NCBI GenBank assembly: GCA_019261985.1 | Contig: JAFAQY010000058.1 | Span: 1 to 58,297, forward strand | Source of the DNA: Bryobacterales bacterium | GTDB taxonomy: Bacteria; Acidobacteriota; Terriglobia; Bryobacterales; Bryobacteraceae | DNA: 58,297 bases | Reading direction: 5' to 3' | Shown here: positions 1-7,112 of the stretch, in pieces | Numbering within the stretch: the stretch's first letter is position 1 | Layout: every line of letters begins with the position of its first letter | Made by a program: the position numbers and the translations under genes | The notes under the pieces: model-generated | What the model saw: the letters and a program-made list of their open reading frames with translations, nothing else | Told to the model about the DNA's origin: nothing | The model's database searches: none

Positions 1-186
1 CAGTTGCTGGAACTCTAATTTCTCCAGCATGCTGGCCACCGGCAAAAGACCACCGTAGGCCGTCATATTCGAGCCTTCAAAATCGTAAGGCGTGGAAGCC
101 CCAATTTTCATGGGCTGGCGAGAGGTGATCTGCGCGCCTTGTTTGGCGGGCGTTTTACGCGTATGCTCGTTAGTGTTCTTCACCAT
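1..186 (-). CDS. Transposase, N-terminal fragment (IS1380-like), cut by window edge
   Basis: Reading the minus strand from an ATG at 186 gives 62 codons with no stop up to the window edge. The segment near residues 41-62 (MTAYGGLLPVASMLEKLEF) resembles the N-terminus of DDE transposases of the IS1380 type, where a GG-L-L motif precedes an amphipathic helix. The catalytic domain lies outside the window, so neither activity nor family can be confirmed. The ATG is internal to this strand's upstream region, and no terminal inverted repeat could be fixed between 187 and 321. It could instead be another IS4-superfamily member. Confidence 0.55.
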   Translation of the reverse strand, partial: MVKNTNEHTRKTPAKQGAQITSRQPMKIGASTPYDFEGSNMTAYGGLLPVASMLEKLEFQQL

Positions 187-321
187 TTGGGTGACTCCCG
201 AAGGTCGGCTCGCGAAGTTTCTGGCTTCGCGGCTCTTCTGTTTTAACGCAGGATTTTCGGGGTCACCAAATGGCGAGGCAGTCAGACCTTCGTCAGTGCT
301 CTTCGATTACGTGCATAATTT
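187..321. other. Non-coding stretch upstream of the transposase
   Basis: This stretch holds the leader of the transposase and probably one end of its insertion sequence. It has short self-complementary pieces such as CGCGAAG...CTTCGCG near 210-233 but no convincing terminal repeat or target duplication. I see no gene in it. Confidence 0.3.
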
Positions 322-360
322 AGGTGGCAACCCGCCGCAGGTTGGCAACCTGCCCCACTT
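322..360. repeat. Short copy of the GTGGGGCAGG palindromic repeat family
   Basis: It contains GGCAACCCGCCGCAGG followed by TTGGCAACCTGCCCCAC, the same words seen at 52116-52164, 37461-37508, 43374-43420, 24133-24241 and 16801-16911. It abuts the stop codon of the efflux adaptor at 369 and could fold into a hairpin downstream of that gene. Confidence 0.7.
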
Positions 361-368
361 TGGTGTGT

Positions 369-1622
369 CTATGGGAACACGGCTTTTACTTGCATGCCGT
401 TTTTAAGCTGCTTGTCTGTTAGTAGAGCTACTGCATCGCCCTCCTGCAAGCCTTCCACTTGAGCGCGGGTGGTGTTATTGATGCCTAGTTCCACCTTGCG
501 CCACGCTACTTTGTCGCCTTCCAGGAGGTAAACGCCGTTTTGGCCGGCCTCGCGGCGCAGCGCTTCTTTGGGAATCGTAAGCGCGTCCGCGACAGACTCC
601 GACATTATTTCCGCGTTTACGTTCGTGCCCGGAAGGAGATCGCGGTCGGGGTTCTCAATCAGGCAAACCACTTCGCCCACCTGGCGCGATCCCAGCGCCA
701 CGATCTGACTCGGGGTCTGATCGACTTCGCCCTTCCATTTGCGGCCCGGAAGAGCATCCCAGGTAATCGTGACGGGCATTTTCTTCGAGACGCGCCCGAG
801 GTCCTGCTCATCCACGTAGACGTTCACGTGCACGCGCTCCAGGCGGCCGATGTAGGCGACGGGGTCGCCCACGTTCAGATAGGCTCCGGGCTTCAGATCG
901 AACTGGTACACGGTTCCTTCCACCGGCGCGCGTATAATGCTTTGGCGAAGATGATCTTCAGCCAGCTTGAGAGCGGCCTGGGCGTCCTGCAAACGGGCAT
1001 CGGCGGAGGCGCGATCGGGAGCGGCGACCAGTGACGATTTTTTCGCCTCGAGCGATTTGATTTGCAGCGCGGCGCGATCCACGCGTTCCTTCGCCGCCGT
1101 AACTTCCACCCGCGTGGCAGCCTGCTTGGCTTCCAGACGCTTCAGCGCATCATATTCCTTCTGCGCGGTTTCCAGGTCCAGTCGCGCACGGTCGACGCCG
1201 CTGGAGATTTCCTGCAGATCGGCGGACCGGCCGCCTTTGGCGAGTGTTTCCATCTCGGCTTTGATTTGCAAGATGCGCGATTCCGCGGCAGCACGCTCCG
1301 CTTGCGCCTCAGCGGTATCTAACTCCACCAGCGGCGCGCCTTGCATTACAAATTCGCCTCGGCGGATCCGGATTTCGCGCACGGCCCCGGCACGGTCGGC
1401 GCGAGCTACAGCCCACACCACCGGTTCCACCTTGCCGTTCGTAGGAACCGTACTTGAAATGTTTTCGCGCACCGCGCGCGCGAACGAAATTTCGGGAGGC
1501 TGGTTTTTCCACTTGCGGATTTGCCACGCAGCGACGCCGGAGCCTGCCAGCGCCAGCAACAACAGCCACACCAGTGGCCTTCTCAACGGGGCCTCGCGCA
1601 GCGATCGAACAGCAGTTGCCAC
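369..1622 (-). CDS. HlyD/MacA-type periplasmic adaptor of an efflux or secretion pump
   Basis: Membrane-fusion protein that would link an inner-membrane ABC or RND pump to an outer-membrane channel. About 417 residues from the GTG at 1622. There is one membrane segment (about 16-33), a first lipoyl half-motif (GAVREIRIRRGEFVMQG, about 78-94), a long Ala/Glu/Lys-rich coiled coil (about 103-235), a second lipoyl half (APVEGTVYQF) and a beta-barrel/MPL region ending near NGMQVKAVFP. The frame stays open upstream to 1820, but that part overlaps the conserved-looking upstream gene. A TTG at 1586 forms a TTGA overlap with that gene's stop and is an alternative, translationally coupled start. No pump permease lies in the window, so the transported substrate is unknown. 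Confidence 0.85.
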   Translation of the reverse strand: MATAVRSLREAPLRRPLVWLLLLALAGSGVAAWQIRKWKNQPPEISFARAVRENISSTVPTNGKVEPVVWAVARADRAGAVREIRIRRGEFVMQGAPLVELDTAEAQAERAAAESRILQIKAEMETLAKGGRSADLQEISSGVDRARLDLETAQKEYDALKRLEAKQAATRVEVTAAKERVDRAALQIKSLEAKKSSLVAAPDRASADARLQDAQAALKLAEDHLRQSIIRAPVEGTVYQFDLKPGAYLNVGDPVAYIGRLERVHVNVYVDEQDLGRVSKKMPVTITWDALPGRKWKGEVDQTPSQIVALGSRQVGEVVCLIENPDRDLLPGTNVNAEIMSESVADALTIPKEALRREAGQNGVYLLEGDKVAWRKVELGINNTTRAQVEGLQEGDAVALLTDKQLKNGMQVKAVFP

Positions 1623-2134
1623 TCCGCCCGTTGAATATGCTGAGCGGCGCGCTCCTGATCCGAGGCGGGCTGCTCCCGCGCGCGCTCGCAAAACATGACG
1701 AATGCGTATGGATCCCAAGCGCCTACGCGGAATTCGGCTTTGGGAAACTCGTGGATGATCTTTGCGGCTTCCGCGGCGAGCGGCTCGTAAACCGGGTGGG
1801 CGCCGGTTTTGCGGAACCAATAAGCGGCGTTTCCGGAATCACCCTCGCGGCGGTGTACGATTGCTTGCCAGAAATAACCGTTCGGATTTTCGCAGGAATC
1901 GGCGGCCTGGTGCGCTTCGTCGAAGCAGTCGAAATAAAGCCACAGCCCGGCCATGGCGGCGCGCGGCTCAGGAGCGCCGGGAAATATTTGTGCGGGCTGC
2001 AGATTGCTCAAAAGGGACCGGACGTCCTCGCTCGGGCGCTGGTTCCAGGTCAAGGGCAACAACCTTTTTCCATTTTCGCCGAGTGCGAGTATGCGAGAAA
2101 CGCCGGGACCATACCAAGCGGGGTCAAACTCCAT
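1583..2134 (-). CDS. Conserved-looking hypothetical protein, 183 aa
   Basis: I do not recognise a named family. The ATG at 2134 starts a protein rich in Ala, Trp and acidic residues, with no signal peptide or membrane segment. A central block (about residues 62-120, including DEAHQAAD and AIVHRREGDSGNAAYWFRK) looks like a helical, TPR/Sel1-type fold. It overlaps the start region of the downstream HlyD-type adaptor, which suggests co-transcription. Clean codon usage and the coupled downstream gene argue for a real gene; the function is unknown. Confidence 0.7.
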   Translation of the reverse strand: MEFDPAWYGPGVSRILALGENGKRLLPLTWNQRPSEDVRSLLSNLQPAQIFPGAPEPRAAMAGLWLYFDCFDEAHQAADSCENPNGYFWQAIVHRREGDSGNAAYWFRKTGAHPVYEPLAAEAAKIIHEFPKAEFRVGAWDPYAFVMFCERAREQPASDQERAAQHIQRAEWQLLFDRCARPR

Positions 2135-2215
2135 GAATTTGTAACATTTCTATTGTAAATCGCGGCTTGCGAGATAAACCGAACGCCCTATCCACGCGAT
2201 GAGCAATAGGCGCTC

Positions 2216-2224
2216 TGCTAAAAT
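2216..2224 (+). promoter_or_regulatory. Extended -10 promoter element
   Basis: TGCTAAAAT fits an extended -10 (TGnTATAAT) 15 bases before the ATG at 2240. No good -35 is visible. The transcript would have a leader of fewer than ten bases. Confidence 0.35.
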
Positions 2225-2239
2225 CTCCTTTTCCCATTC

Positions 2240-3799
2240 ATGAAGAGCGCAGCCATTTTCTTTAGCTCAGCCGCGGTGTGCTGGAGCCAACCGATCATTT
2301 CCGCCGTCGAAGATGCCGCCAGCAATATTCCGCTCAAAACATTCGGGTCGCCGCCGAGTTTCGCGAACGCAAGCATTGCTCAGGGATCTATGTTCGTGGT
2401 TAAAGGAAACGGATTAGGACCCGCATCTATCGTGGTAGCGAACTCGTACCCTCTGCAAACCACGCTTGCGGGAACATCCATTCAAATCGTGGTCTCTGGA
2501 ACGGCTACGAACGCGATCATGTATTACACGCAGGCGCAGCAGGTCGCGGCGATTCTGCCCTCCAGTACGCCGGTGGGCGCAGGCCACATCAGCGTCTATT
2601 ACAACGGCCAATATAATTCGTTCGACATTTACGTTGTACAAAACAACGTTGCGATGTATACAGTGGACGAGTCCGGCGGCGGGGATGCGGTTATCACCCT
2701 TGCGGACAACAGTTTGGTGATGCCGAATAATGCGCCAAACCCTGGCGATACGGTTGTTTTTTTGGCGAATGGCCTCGGCCCGGTTTCGGATGACGAATCG
2801 TTGCCGGCCACTGGCGGCGATATGACATCCGTTCCTCTGGAAGTGTTCATCGGCGGCCAGCCCGCGAAAGTGCTCTACCGCGGCAGAAATACGTGTTGCG
2901 TTTCTCTAGACCAAATCAACGTCCAAATCCCGCAAAATGTGAGCACGGGCTGTGTGGTTTCGGTGACGATGAGAATCGGCACCCTGGTAAGTAATACGAC
3001 CACGATGCCCATCAGGTCTTCGGGCCGGGTCTGCACGCCGACTAATCCCGCCATTTCACAGGCGGATGTGCAGCACCTGATGAGCCAGAAATCGCTGAAC
3101 ATTGGGATCATCTCGCTGGAGCGGAGCATCCCCCGATCAGGCGTTGACGTACTCACGCCCAGCTTCAAAAAAGTGTCGGGGCTCCCATCGCTGGTGCTGG
3201 ACGAGTTGGTGGATGTCCCAGCGCCTGGTTCCTGCACGGTCACTTACAATTTCGTTGGGAATAATTGGTATTTGAAGCTCCCCAACGCCAATTTGGATGC
3301 CGGAAGTATTGCGTTAAGCGGCCCGACGGGTGTTATCGCAATCCCAAATAATGGCGGGCGTTTTCTTGATCCCGGTCCGTACACCGTGACAGCCGCGGGT
3401 GGCGCGGATATCGGCGCATTTCAAATGGTGGAACGTGTTCCCCCGGCGTTTACTTGGAATTACTTGAACAATAGCACCATAGAAACGTTCGACCGCACGC
3501 AGGGAATTACCGTCACATGGTCTGGGGCCAACTCCAGCAGCTATGTCACGATTAGCGGTTACGGGAATGACGCCTCCTCGACGACTTTCTTTTCTTGCAC
3601 CGCGCGTGTTTCCGACGGGAGTTTCACAGTGCCGCCATTGGTTTTACAATCTCTTCCGGCGGACGGAACAATCATGGGTGCGGTAGAGATCGAGGCCGTG
3701 TCGATCCAGGCGCCGTTTGCCGCAAAAGGTTTGGATTTTGGCATCGCGTGGGCCGCGGAGTACGACGCGAGCGGGCTTGGTACAGTCGTCTTTCAATGA
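2240..3799 (+). CDS. Secreted protein with Solibacter-type TIGR03437 domain
   Basis: 519 residues. A short signal peptide ends near WSQ (residue 17). Residues about 40-260 carry the TIGR03437 signature: QGSMFVVKGNGLGP, a TQAQQVAAILPSSTPVG block, GDTVVFLANGLGPVS, and a stretch before VSVTMRIG containing DQINVQIP. This domain is an immunoglobulin/IPT-like beta fold abundant in Solibacter and relatives. The C-terminal half (about 280-519) is a separate beta-rich region with no family I can name. It probably acts outside the inner membrane. It stands alone between the adaptor operon and tsaB. Confidence 0.8.
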   Translation: MKSAAIFFSSAAVCWSQPIISAVEDAASNIPLKTFGSPPSFANASIAQGSMFVVKGNGLGPASIVVANSYPLQTTLAGTSIQIVVSGTATNAIMYYTQAQQVAAILPSSTPVGAGHISVYYNGQYNSFDIYVVQNNVAMYTVDESGGGDAVITLADNSLVMPNNAPNPGDTVVFLANGLGPVSDDESLPATGGDMTSVPLEVFIGGQPAKVLYRGRNTCCVSLDQINVQIPQNVSTGCVVSVTMRIGTLVSNTTTMPIRSSGRVCTPTNPAISQADVQHLMSQKSLNIGIISLERSIPRSGVDVLTPSFKKVSGLPSLVLDELVDVPAPGSCTVTYNFVGNNWYLKLPNANLDAGSIALSGPTGVIAIPNNGGRFLDPGPYTVTAAGGADIGAFQMVERVPPAFTWNYLNNSTIETFDRTQGITVTWSGANSSSYVTISGYGNDASSTTFFSCTARVSDGSFTVPPLVLQSLPADGTIMGAVEIEAVSIQAPFAAKGLDFGIAWAAEYDASGLGTVVFQ

Positions 3800-3815
3800 A
3801 GCGCGCGGGACCTAC

Positions 3816-4466
3816 TTACGGTTCCTTCCATAACAGTTCCGCGTCCGACCTTCGGACATAATTGGCATCGATCTCGGCGGGATCCTTCGCGCGGCCCGCG
3901 TTGAACTCCTGCGCGGCGATCCGGGCGATTGCTCCTGCCAAGCTGCGGCCTGCTTCGATGATCGGGAACTGTACCGGAGGTAGATTAAAGCCGCTGGTTA
4001 TGATTTCGAGCTCGCCCTGCGGCAACGTGGCGAGCCAATTCGTGAGCGGCATGACGACTTCGTCTTGCACGGGCCGCAAGCACGCGTCATAGACCGCGCC
4101 GTAAATTTCGCCCCGGCGGGCGTCTAGCACGGGCGCGCGCAGCGGGCGGGTTCCGAAAGAAGCGAGCGCTCGCAAATTTGAAACAGCGACCACGCGGCGG
4201 CCTGTCGCCTCTGCCAATCCTTTTACCGCAGTCAGTCCGACGCGCACGCCGGTAAAGGAGCCGGGGCCGGAAGCGGACGCGAACCCATCGAGATCGCGCA
4301 GCATCAGGCTGTGACGTGCAAGCAGGCGCTGGATTTCGCCGAAGATGATATGGGCGAAACCTTCCGGGGAGTGAAGCGGGATCTCATCGCTCAAACGCTC
4401 GCCATCGGTTAGGGCGATGCCGCCAAATTCATTGGTTGTATCTAGGGCAAGGATGCGGAGGGTCAC
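3816..4466 (-). CDS. tsaB: tRNA threonylcarbamoyladenosine biosynthesis protein TsaB
   Basis: TsaB is the non-catalytic ASKHA-fold partner of TsaD, needed for the t6A modification of ANN-decoding tRNAs. The 216 residues match the family: LALDTTNEFGG at 6-16 and SGPGSFTGVRVGLTAVKG at 66-83. Length is normal. The start is GTG at 4466, preceded by a GAGG about ten bases upstream. The gene converges with the TIGR03437 gene, and only 16 bases separate the two stops. No tsaD, tsaE or rimI lies nearby. Confidence 0.92.
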   Translation of the reverse strand: MTLRILALDTTNEFGGIALTDGERLSDEIPLHSPEGFAHIIFGEIQRLLARHSLMLRDLDGFASASGPGSFTGVRVGLTAVKGLAEATGRRVVAVSNLRALASFGTRPLRAPVLDARRGEIYGAVYDACLRPVQDEVVMPLTNWLATLPQGELEIITSGFNLPPVQFPIIEAGRSLAGAIARIAAQEFNAGRAKDPAEIDANYVRRSDAELLWKEP

Positions 4467-4500
4467 GCGAGACTACCTCATCGTATCAGGGGAGTTTAAA

Positions 4501-4552
4501 GGCGGGCTGAAGCCCGCCGCAGGCTAAAGCCCGGCTAAAGCCCGCCCCACAG
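4501..4552. repeat. Palindromic repeat of the GGGCTTTAGC/GGGCTGAAGC family
   Basis: GGCGGGCTGAAGCCCGCC is itself a hairpin, followed by AGGCTAAAGCCCGGCTAAAGCCCGCCCCAC. Close relatives sit at 10501-10556, 20241-20307, 27591-27712 and 57792-57900. It occupies the space between the divergent tsaB and the gene at 4596. Confidence 0.75.
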
Positions 4553-4583
4553 TGGCTCTACGCCAATTTCAGCAATCGCGTTG

Positions 4584-4589
4584 TACGCT
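4584..4589 (+). promoter_or_regulatory. Candidate -10 (TACGCT), six bases before the ATG
   Basis: TACGCT is followed by GGAGGC and the ATG at 4596. The spacing matches other TAnnnT-N6/7-start sites in this window. The GGAGG is too close (one base) to act as a normal ribosome binding site. Confidence 0.35.
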
Positions 4590-4595
4590 GGAGGC

Positions 4596-4946
4596 ATGCT
4601 CAAAAGCGTCCTGCTTTTATGTGCAATCTCTATCGCGGCCTTGGCTCAACCGGCTGAAACATATTACGTTGTCGCGCACGTCGATGTGCCGCCGCCGAAC
4701 ACCGCCAAGACCATCGCTTTACTAAAGCAGTTCGCCGCCGATACCCGCAAACAACCCGGATTGGTGCGCATCGATATTCAACAGGAAGAAGCAATGCCGA
4801 ATCACTTCGCCGTTATTTCGATCTGGGCCAACAAGGGCGCGTTCGAAGCACATCAGGGCGCGGCTACGACGAAACACTTCCGCGAAGAATTATTTCCAAT
4901 GTTAGGGGCGCCGCTCGACCAGCGTCCCGGACATCCTTTGGACTGA
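4596..4946 (+). CDS. Exported antibiotic biosynthesis monooxygenase (ABM) domain protein
   Basis: About 116 residues from the ATG at 4596; a TTG at 4581 is in frame but adds only five residues. A signal peptide (SVLLLCAISIAALAQ) precedes a ferredoxin-like ABM fold: TYYVVAHVDVPPP, then KQPGLVRIDIQQEE, then SIWANKGAFEAHQ and a conserved H-F-R (TTKHFREELFPML). ABM proteins are small cofactor-free quinol monooxygenases or unknown oxygenases. The exported location is unusual for the fold but common among Acidobacteria. Substrate unknown. Confidence 0.75.
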   Translation: MLKSVLLLCAISIAALAQPAETYYVVAHVDVPPPNTAKTIALLKQFAADTRKQPGLVRIDIQQEEAMPNHFAVISIWANKGAFEAHQGAATTKHFREELFPMLGAPLDQRPGHPLD

Positions 4947-4973
4947 ACAAACCCGTGGACTGAACAAACACGA

Positions 4974-5933
4974 ATGGCGAAGGCATTCAAAGACCTCTCC
5001 GACCGCGAGATCCTGGCGCTTGCGATTTCTCTCGAAGAGGAGGACCAGCGCATCTACGCCGACTTCGCCGACGGCCTGCGCGAGACTTATCCTGCCACGG
5101 CGCAAATGTTCGATGAGATGCAGAAGGAAGAGTCCGGCCACCGCGCCGCGCTCATCGATCAGTACCGGGAGCGCTTCGGCGAGCACATTCCCCTGATCCG
5201 CCGTCAGGATGTGAAGGGATTCATTACCCGAAAGCCGATGTGGCTGGTTCGGCCGCTGGGTATCGCGAACGTCCGCAAGCAAGCCGAGGTAATGGAACTT
5301 GAAACCCGCCAGTTTTACGACCGCGCCATTCAACAGGTTTCCGACGCATCGACCCGGAAGTTGCTGGGCGATCTCGCCGAAGTCGAGCGCAGGCATTATC
5401 AGCAGGCTGAAAACCTGGAAAAAAAGCTGTTAACGGCGGAGGCGCGAAGGGGCGAGGAGACCGCCGGCCGGAAGCTCTTCGTGCTTCAGGTAGTGCAGCC
5501 AGGACTAGCGGGTTTAATGGACGGCTCGGTATCGACGCTGGCTCCGGTATTCGCGGCCGCGTTCGCGACGCATAATGCGGGCGATGCGCTGCGCGTCGGG
5601 CTGGCCGCATCGCTCGGCGCCGGTATTTCGATGGGCTTCGCCGAGGCGCTGTCGGATGACGGTTCGCTCACGGGCCGCGGCCACCCGTGGGTACGCGGGC
5701 TGGCTTCGGGCGTCATGACGGCAGCGGGAGGAATCGGCCACACGCTGCCGTTCTTCATTTCGAATTTTCGGGTTGCAATGACTTTGGCCGTTATCGTGGT
5801 GGCAATCGAGCTGATTGCGATCAGTTTCATCCGCAACAAATATATGGACACTCCGTTCCTTAACGCGACGTTTGAGGTCGTGGTAGGGGGCGTCCTGGTG
5901 TTTATAACCGGGATCGTGATCGGGAGTTCTTGA
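4974..5933 (+). CDS. mbfA: MbfA-type membrane-bound ferritin (rubrerythrin domain + VIT1/CCC1 domain)
   Basis: 319 residues. The N-terminal half is a ferritin-like four-helix domain with paired iron-ligand motifs: an EEED run at 21-24 and E53xxH56, then E110 and E138xxH141. The C-terminal half (about 165-319) is a VIT1/CCC1-type membrane domain with several hydrophobic helices and the GLMDGSVSTLAPVFAAAF block. This is the architecture of MbfA, which exports iron and limits peroxide stress in alphaproteobacteria; the same role here is inference. The ATG at 4974 lies 27 bases after the preceding stop, so the two genes may be co-transcribed. Confidence 0.88.
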   Translation: MAKAFKDLSDREILALAISLEEEDQRIYADFADGLRETYPATAQMFDEMQKEESGHRAALIDQYRERFGEHIPLIRRQDVKGFITRKPMWLVRPLGIANVRKQAEVMELETRQFYDRAIQQVSDASTRKLLGDLAEVERRHYQQAENLEKKLLTAEARRGEETAGRKLFVLQVVQPGLAGLMDGSVSTLAPVFAAAFATHNAGDALRVGLAASLGAGISMGFAEALSDDGSLTGRGHPWVRGLASGVMTAAGGIGHTLPFFISNFRVAMTLAVIVVAIELIAISFIRNKYMDTPFLNATFEVVVGGVLVFITGIVIGSS

Positions 5934-5934
5934 G

Positions 5935-6028
5935 TTAGTTCTCAGTTGTCAGTTATCAGTTATCAGTTTTCAGTTATCAGTGCCGCGTGCGCCAAACTGA
6001 TCACTGACAACTGACAACTGAGAACTAA
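5935..6028. repeat. CAGTTNT heptad palindromic element
   Basis: Five heptads starting at 5943 read CAGTTGT, CAGTTAT, CAGTTAT, CAGTTTT, CAGTTAT. The outer 18 bases (5935-5952) are the exact reverse complement of 6011-6028, and the arms extend inward about 14 more bases with two mismatches. The left part is non-coding. The right part is read through by the FAD reductase gene, whose stop (5970-5972) lies inside a heptad. Confidence 0.9.
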
Positions 6029-7112
6029 TATGCAGAAACCAATCGTCCAAAACTACCTGGCGCACGAACCATTGCGTGCGCAGTAATTGTCGGGCTGCCG
6101 CGCTTATCGCCGGCGCTGGAATATGCCGCGCGATGCTCACCAGCAACGGCGAGTGCCCATTCGCAATGCGGGACCGGTACGGTTCGAATTGTTCACGGGC
6201 GTAGTGTCCTTGCGCTGCTATGATCGCTTGCGCGGCGAGAAGTCCGGATTCAATCGCCGGCAAAATCCCTTCGCCGCTCTGAGGATAAGCTAAGCCCGCC
6301 GCGTCGCCAATCAGGAGTACGGAATCATCCGCCACTTTACGTTGAGAGTAACCGTGGAGCAGGTAGGCGTGGCCGCGCGGGGACGGAATGTCGAAGCCGG
6401 TTCTCTCGGCGGACTTGAGAAATTCGAGAAACGCGCCGACATGCGTCGAAAGCTGATGCTGGTCGGCTCTTCCCAATCCGATGTTGAGGAAGTTTCCTTT
6501 TCGAAAGCACCAGCCATAGCCCTTCATATCGCGGGAAAAATACAGTTCGGGCGTTTCGCTGCGAATACGGCAGCACACGATCTGCTCCGCGTCCATTTCG
6601 AACTCAGTCTCTTGAGCCACTACCGCCGGCTCGCCGGCCGGTTTCGCTCCGGTGAGGCGCGCAACGGGGCAGAAATGTCCGCCCGCGCCGACCACCATGC
6701 GCGCTTGAATTGCGCCGTTTGCGATCCAGCCGGCGCCGGAACGTTCAAGGGCTATCAGCGATTCGCCAAGCCGCAGCCGCGCGCGCGACCGCCGCAGCAG
6801 ATAATCGTCGAACTCGCAGCGGCGAATGCCGTAGCTTACGGGACGGCCGTAATCTGTTTCGACGGGGCGCGAGCCAATACTGCCCACGCGAAATCCCGTG
6901 ATGCTCTGGAGCACGCGCCCGCGGGCATAGTCGCTTGCGTCGATGCCCAGCACCTGAAGCACACGAGGCGTAATCCAGCCTCCGCAGACTTTATCGCGCG
7001 GGAAGACCTGCTTATCGAGGAGTAGGACATCCAGGCCCGATTGCCGCAGGGCCCAAGCGCATGATGATCCCGCGGGTCCGCCTCCCACGATGAGCACATC
7101 GCAGGAGTCCAT
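5970..7112 (-). CDS. FAD-dependent oxidoreductase, geranylgeranyl-reductase-like
   Basis: 380 residues. The N-terminal dinucleotide-binding motif is VLIVGGGPAGSSCAWAL (6-22). The family motif KVCGGWITPRVL follows at about 41-52, and the second FAD motif is VLLIGDAAGLAYPQSGEGI. It belongs to the geranylgeranyl reductase / p-hydroxybenzoate hydroxylase superfamily, whose members reduce isoprenoid chains or modify lipids. Its ATG directly follows the stop of the CFA synthase gene, so the two are co-translated and a lipid substrate is likely. The last 19 residues (from ISSQLSVV on) are encoded by the CAGTTNT repeat and are not expected in homologues. Confidence 0.85.
   Translation of the reverse strand: MDSCDVLIVGGGPAGSSCAWALRQSGLDVLLLDKQVFPRDKVCGGWITPRVLQVLGIDASDYARGRVLQSITGFRVGSIGSRPVETDYGRPVSYGIRRCEFDDYLLRRSRARLRLGESLIALERSGAGWIANGAIQARMVVGAGGHFCPVARLTGAKPAGEPAVVAQETEFEMDAEQIVCCRIRSETPELYFSRDMKGYGWCFRKGNFLNIGLGRADQHQLSTHVGAFLEFLKSAERTGFDIPSPRGHAYLLHGYSQRKVADDSVLLIGDAAGLAYPQSGEGILPAIESGLLAAQAIIAAQGHYAREQFEPYRSRIANGHSPLLVSIARHIPAPAISAAARQLLRTQWFVRQVVLDDWFLHISSQLSVVSDQFGARGTDN

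Noticed and set aside
967-1698. Plus-strand frame of 243 codons
   Set aside because: Antisense to the HlyD-type adaptor. Ser/Arg/Ala-rich composition typical of a shadow frame.
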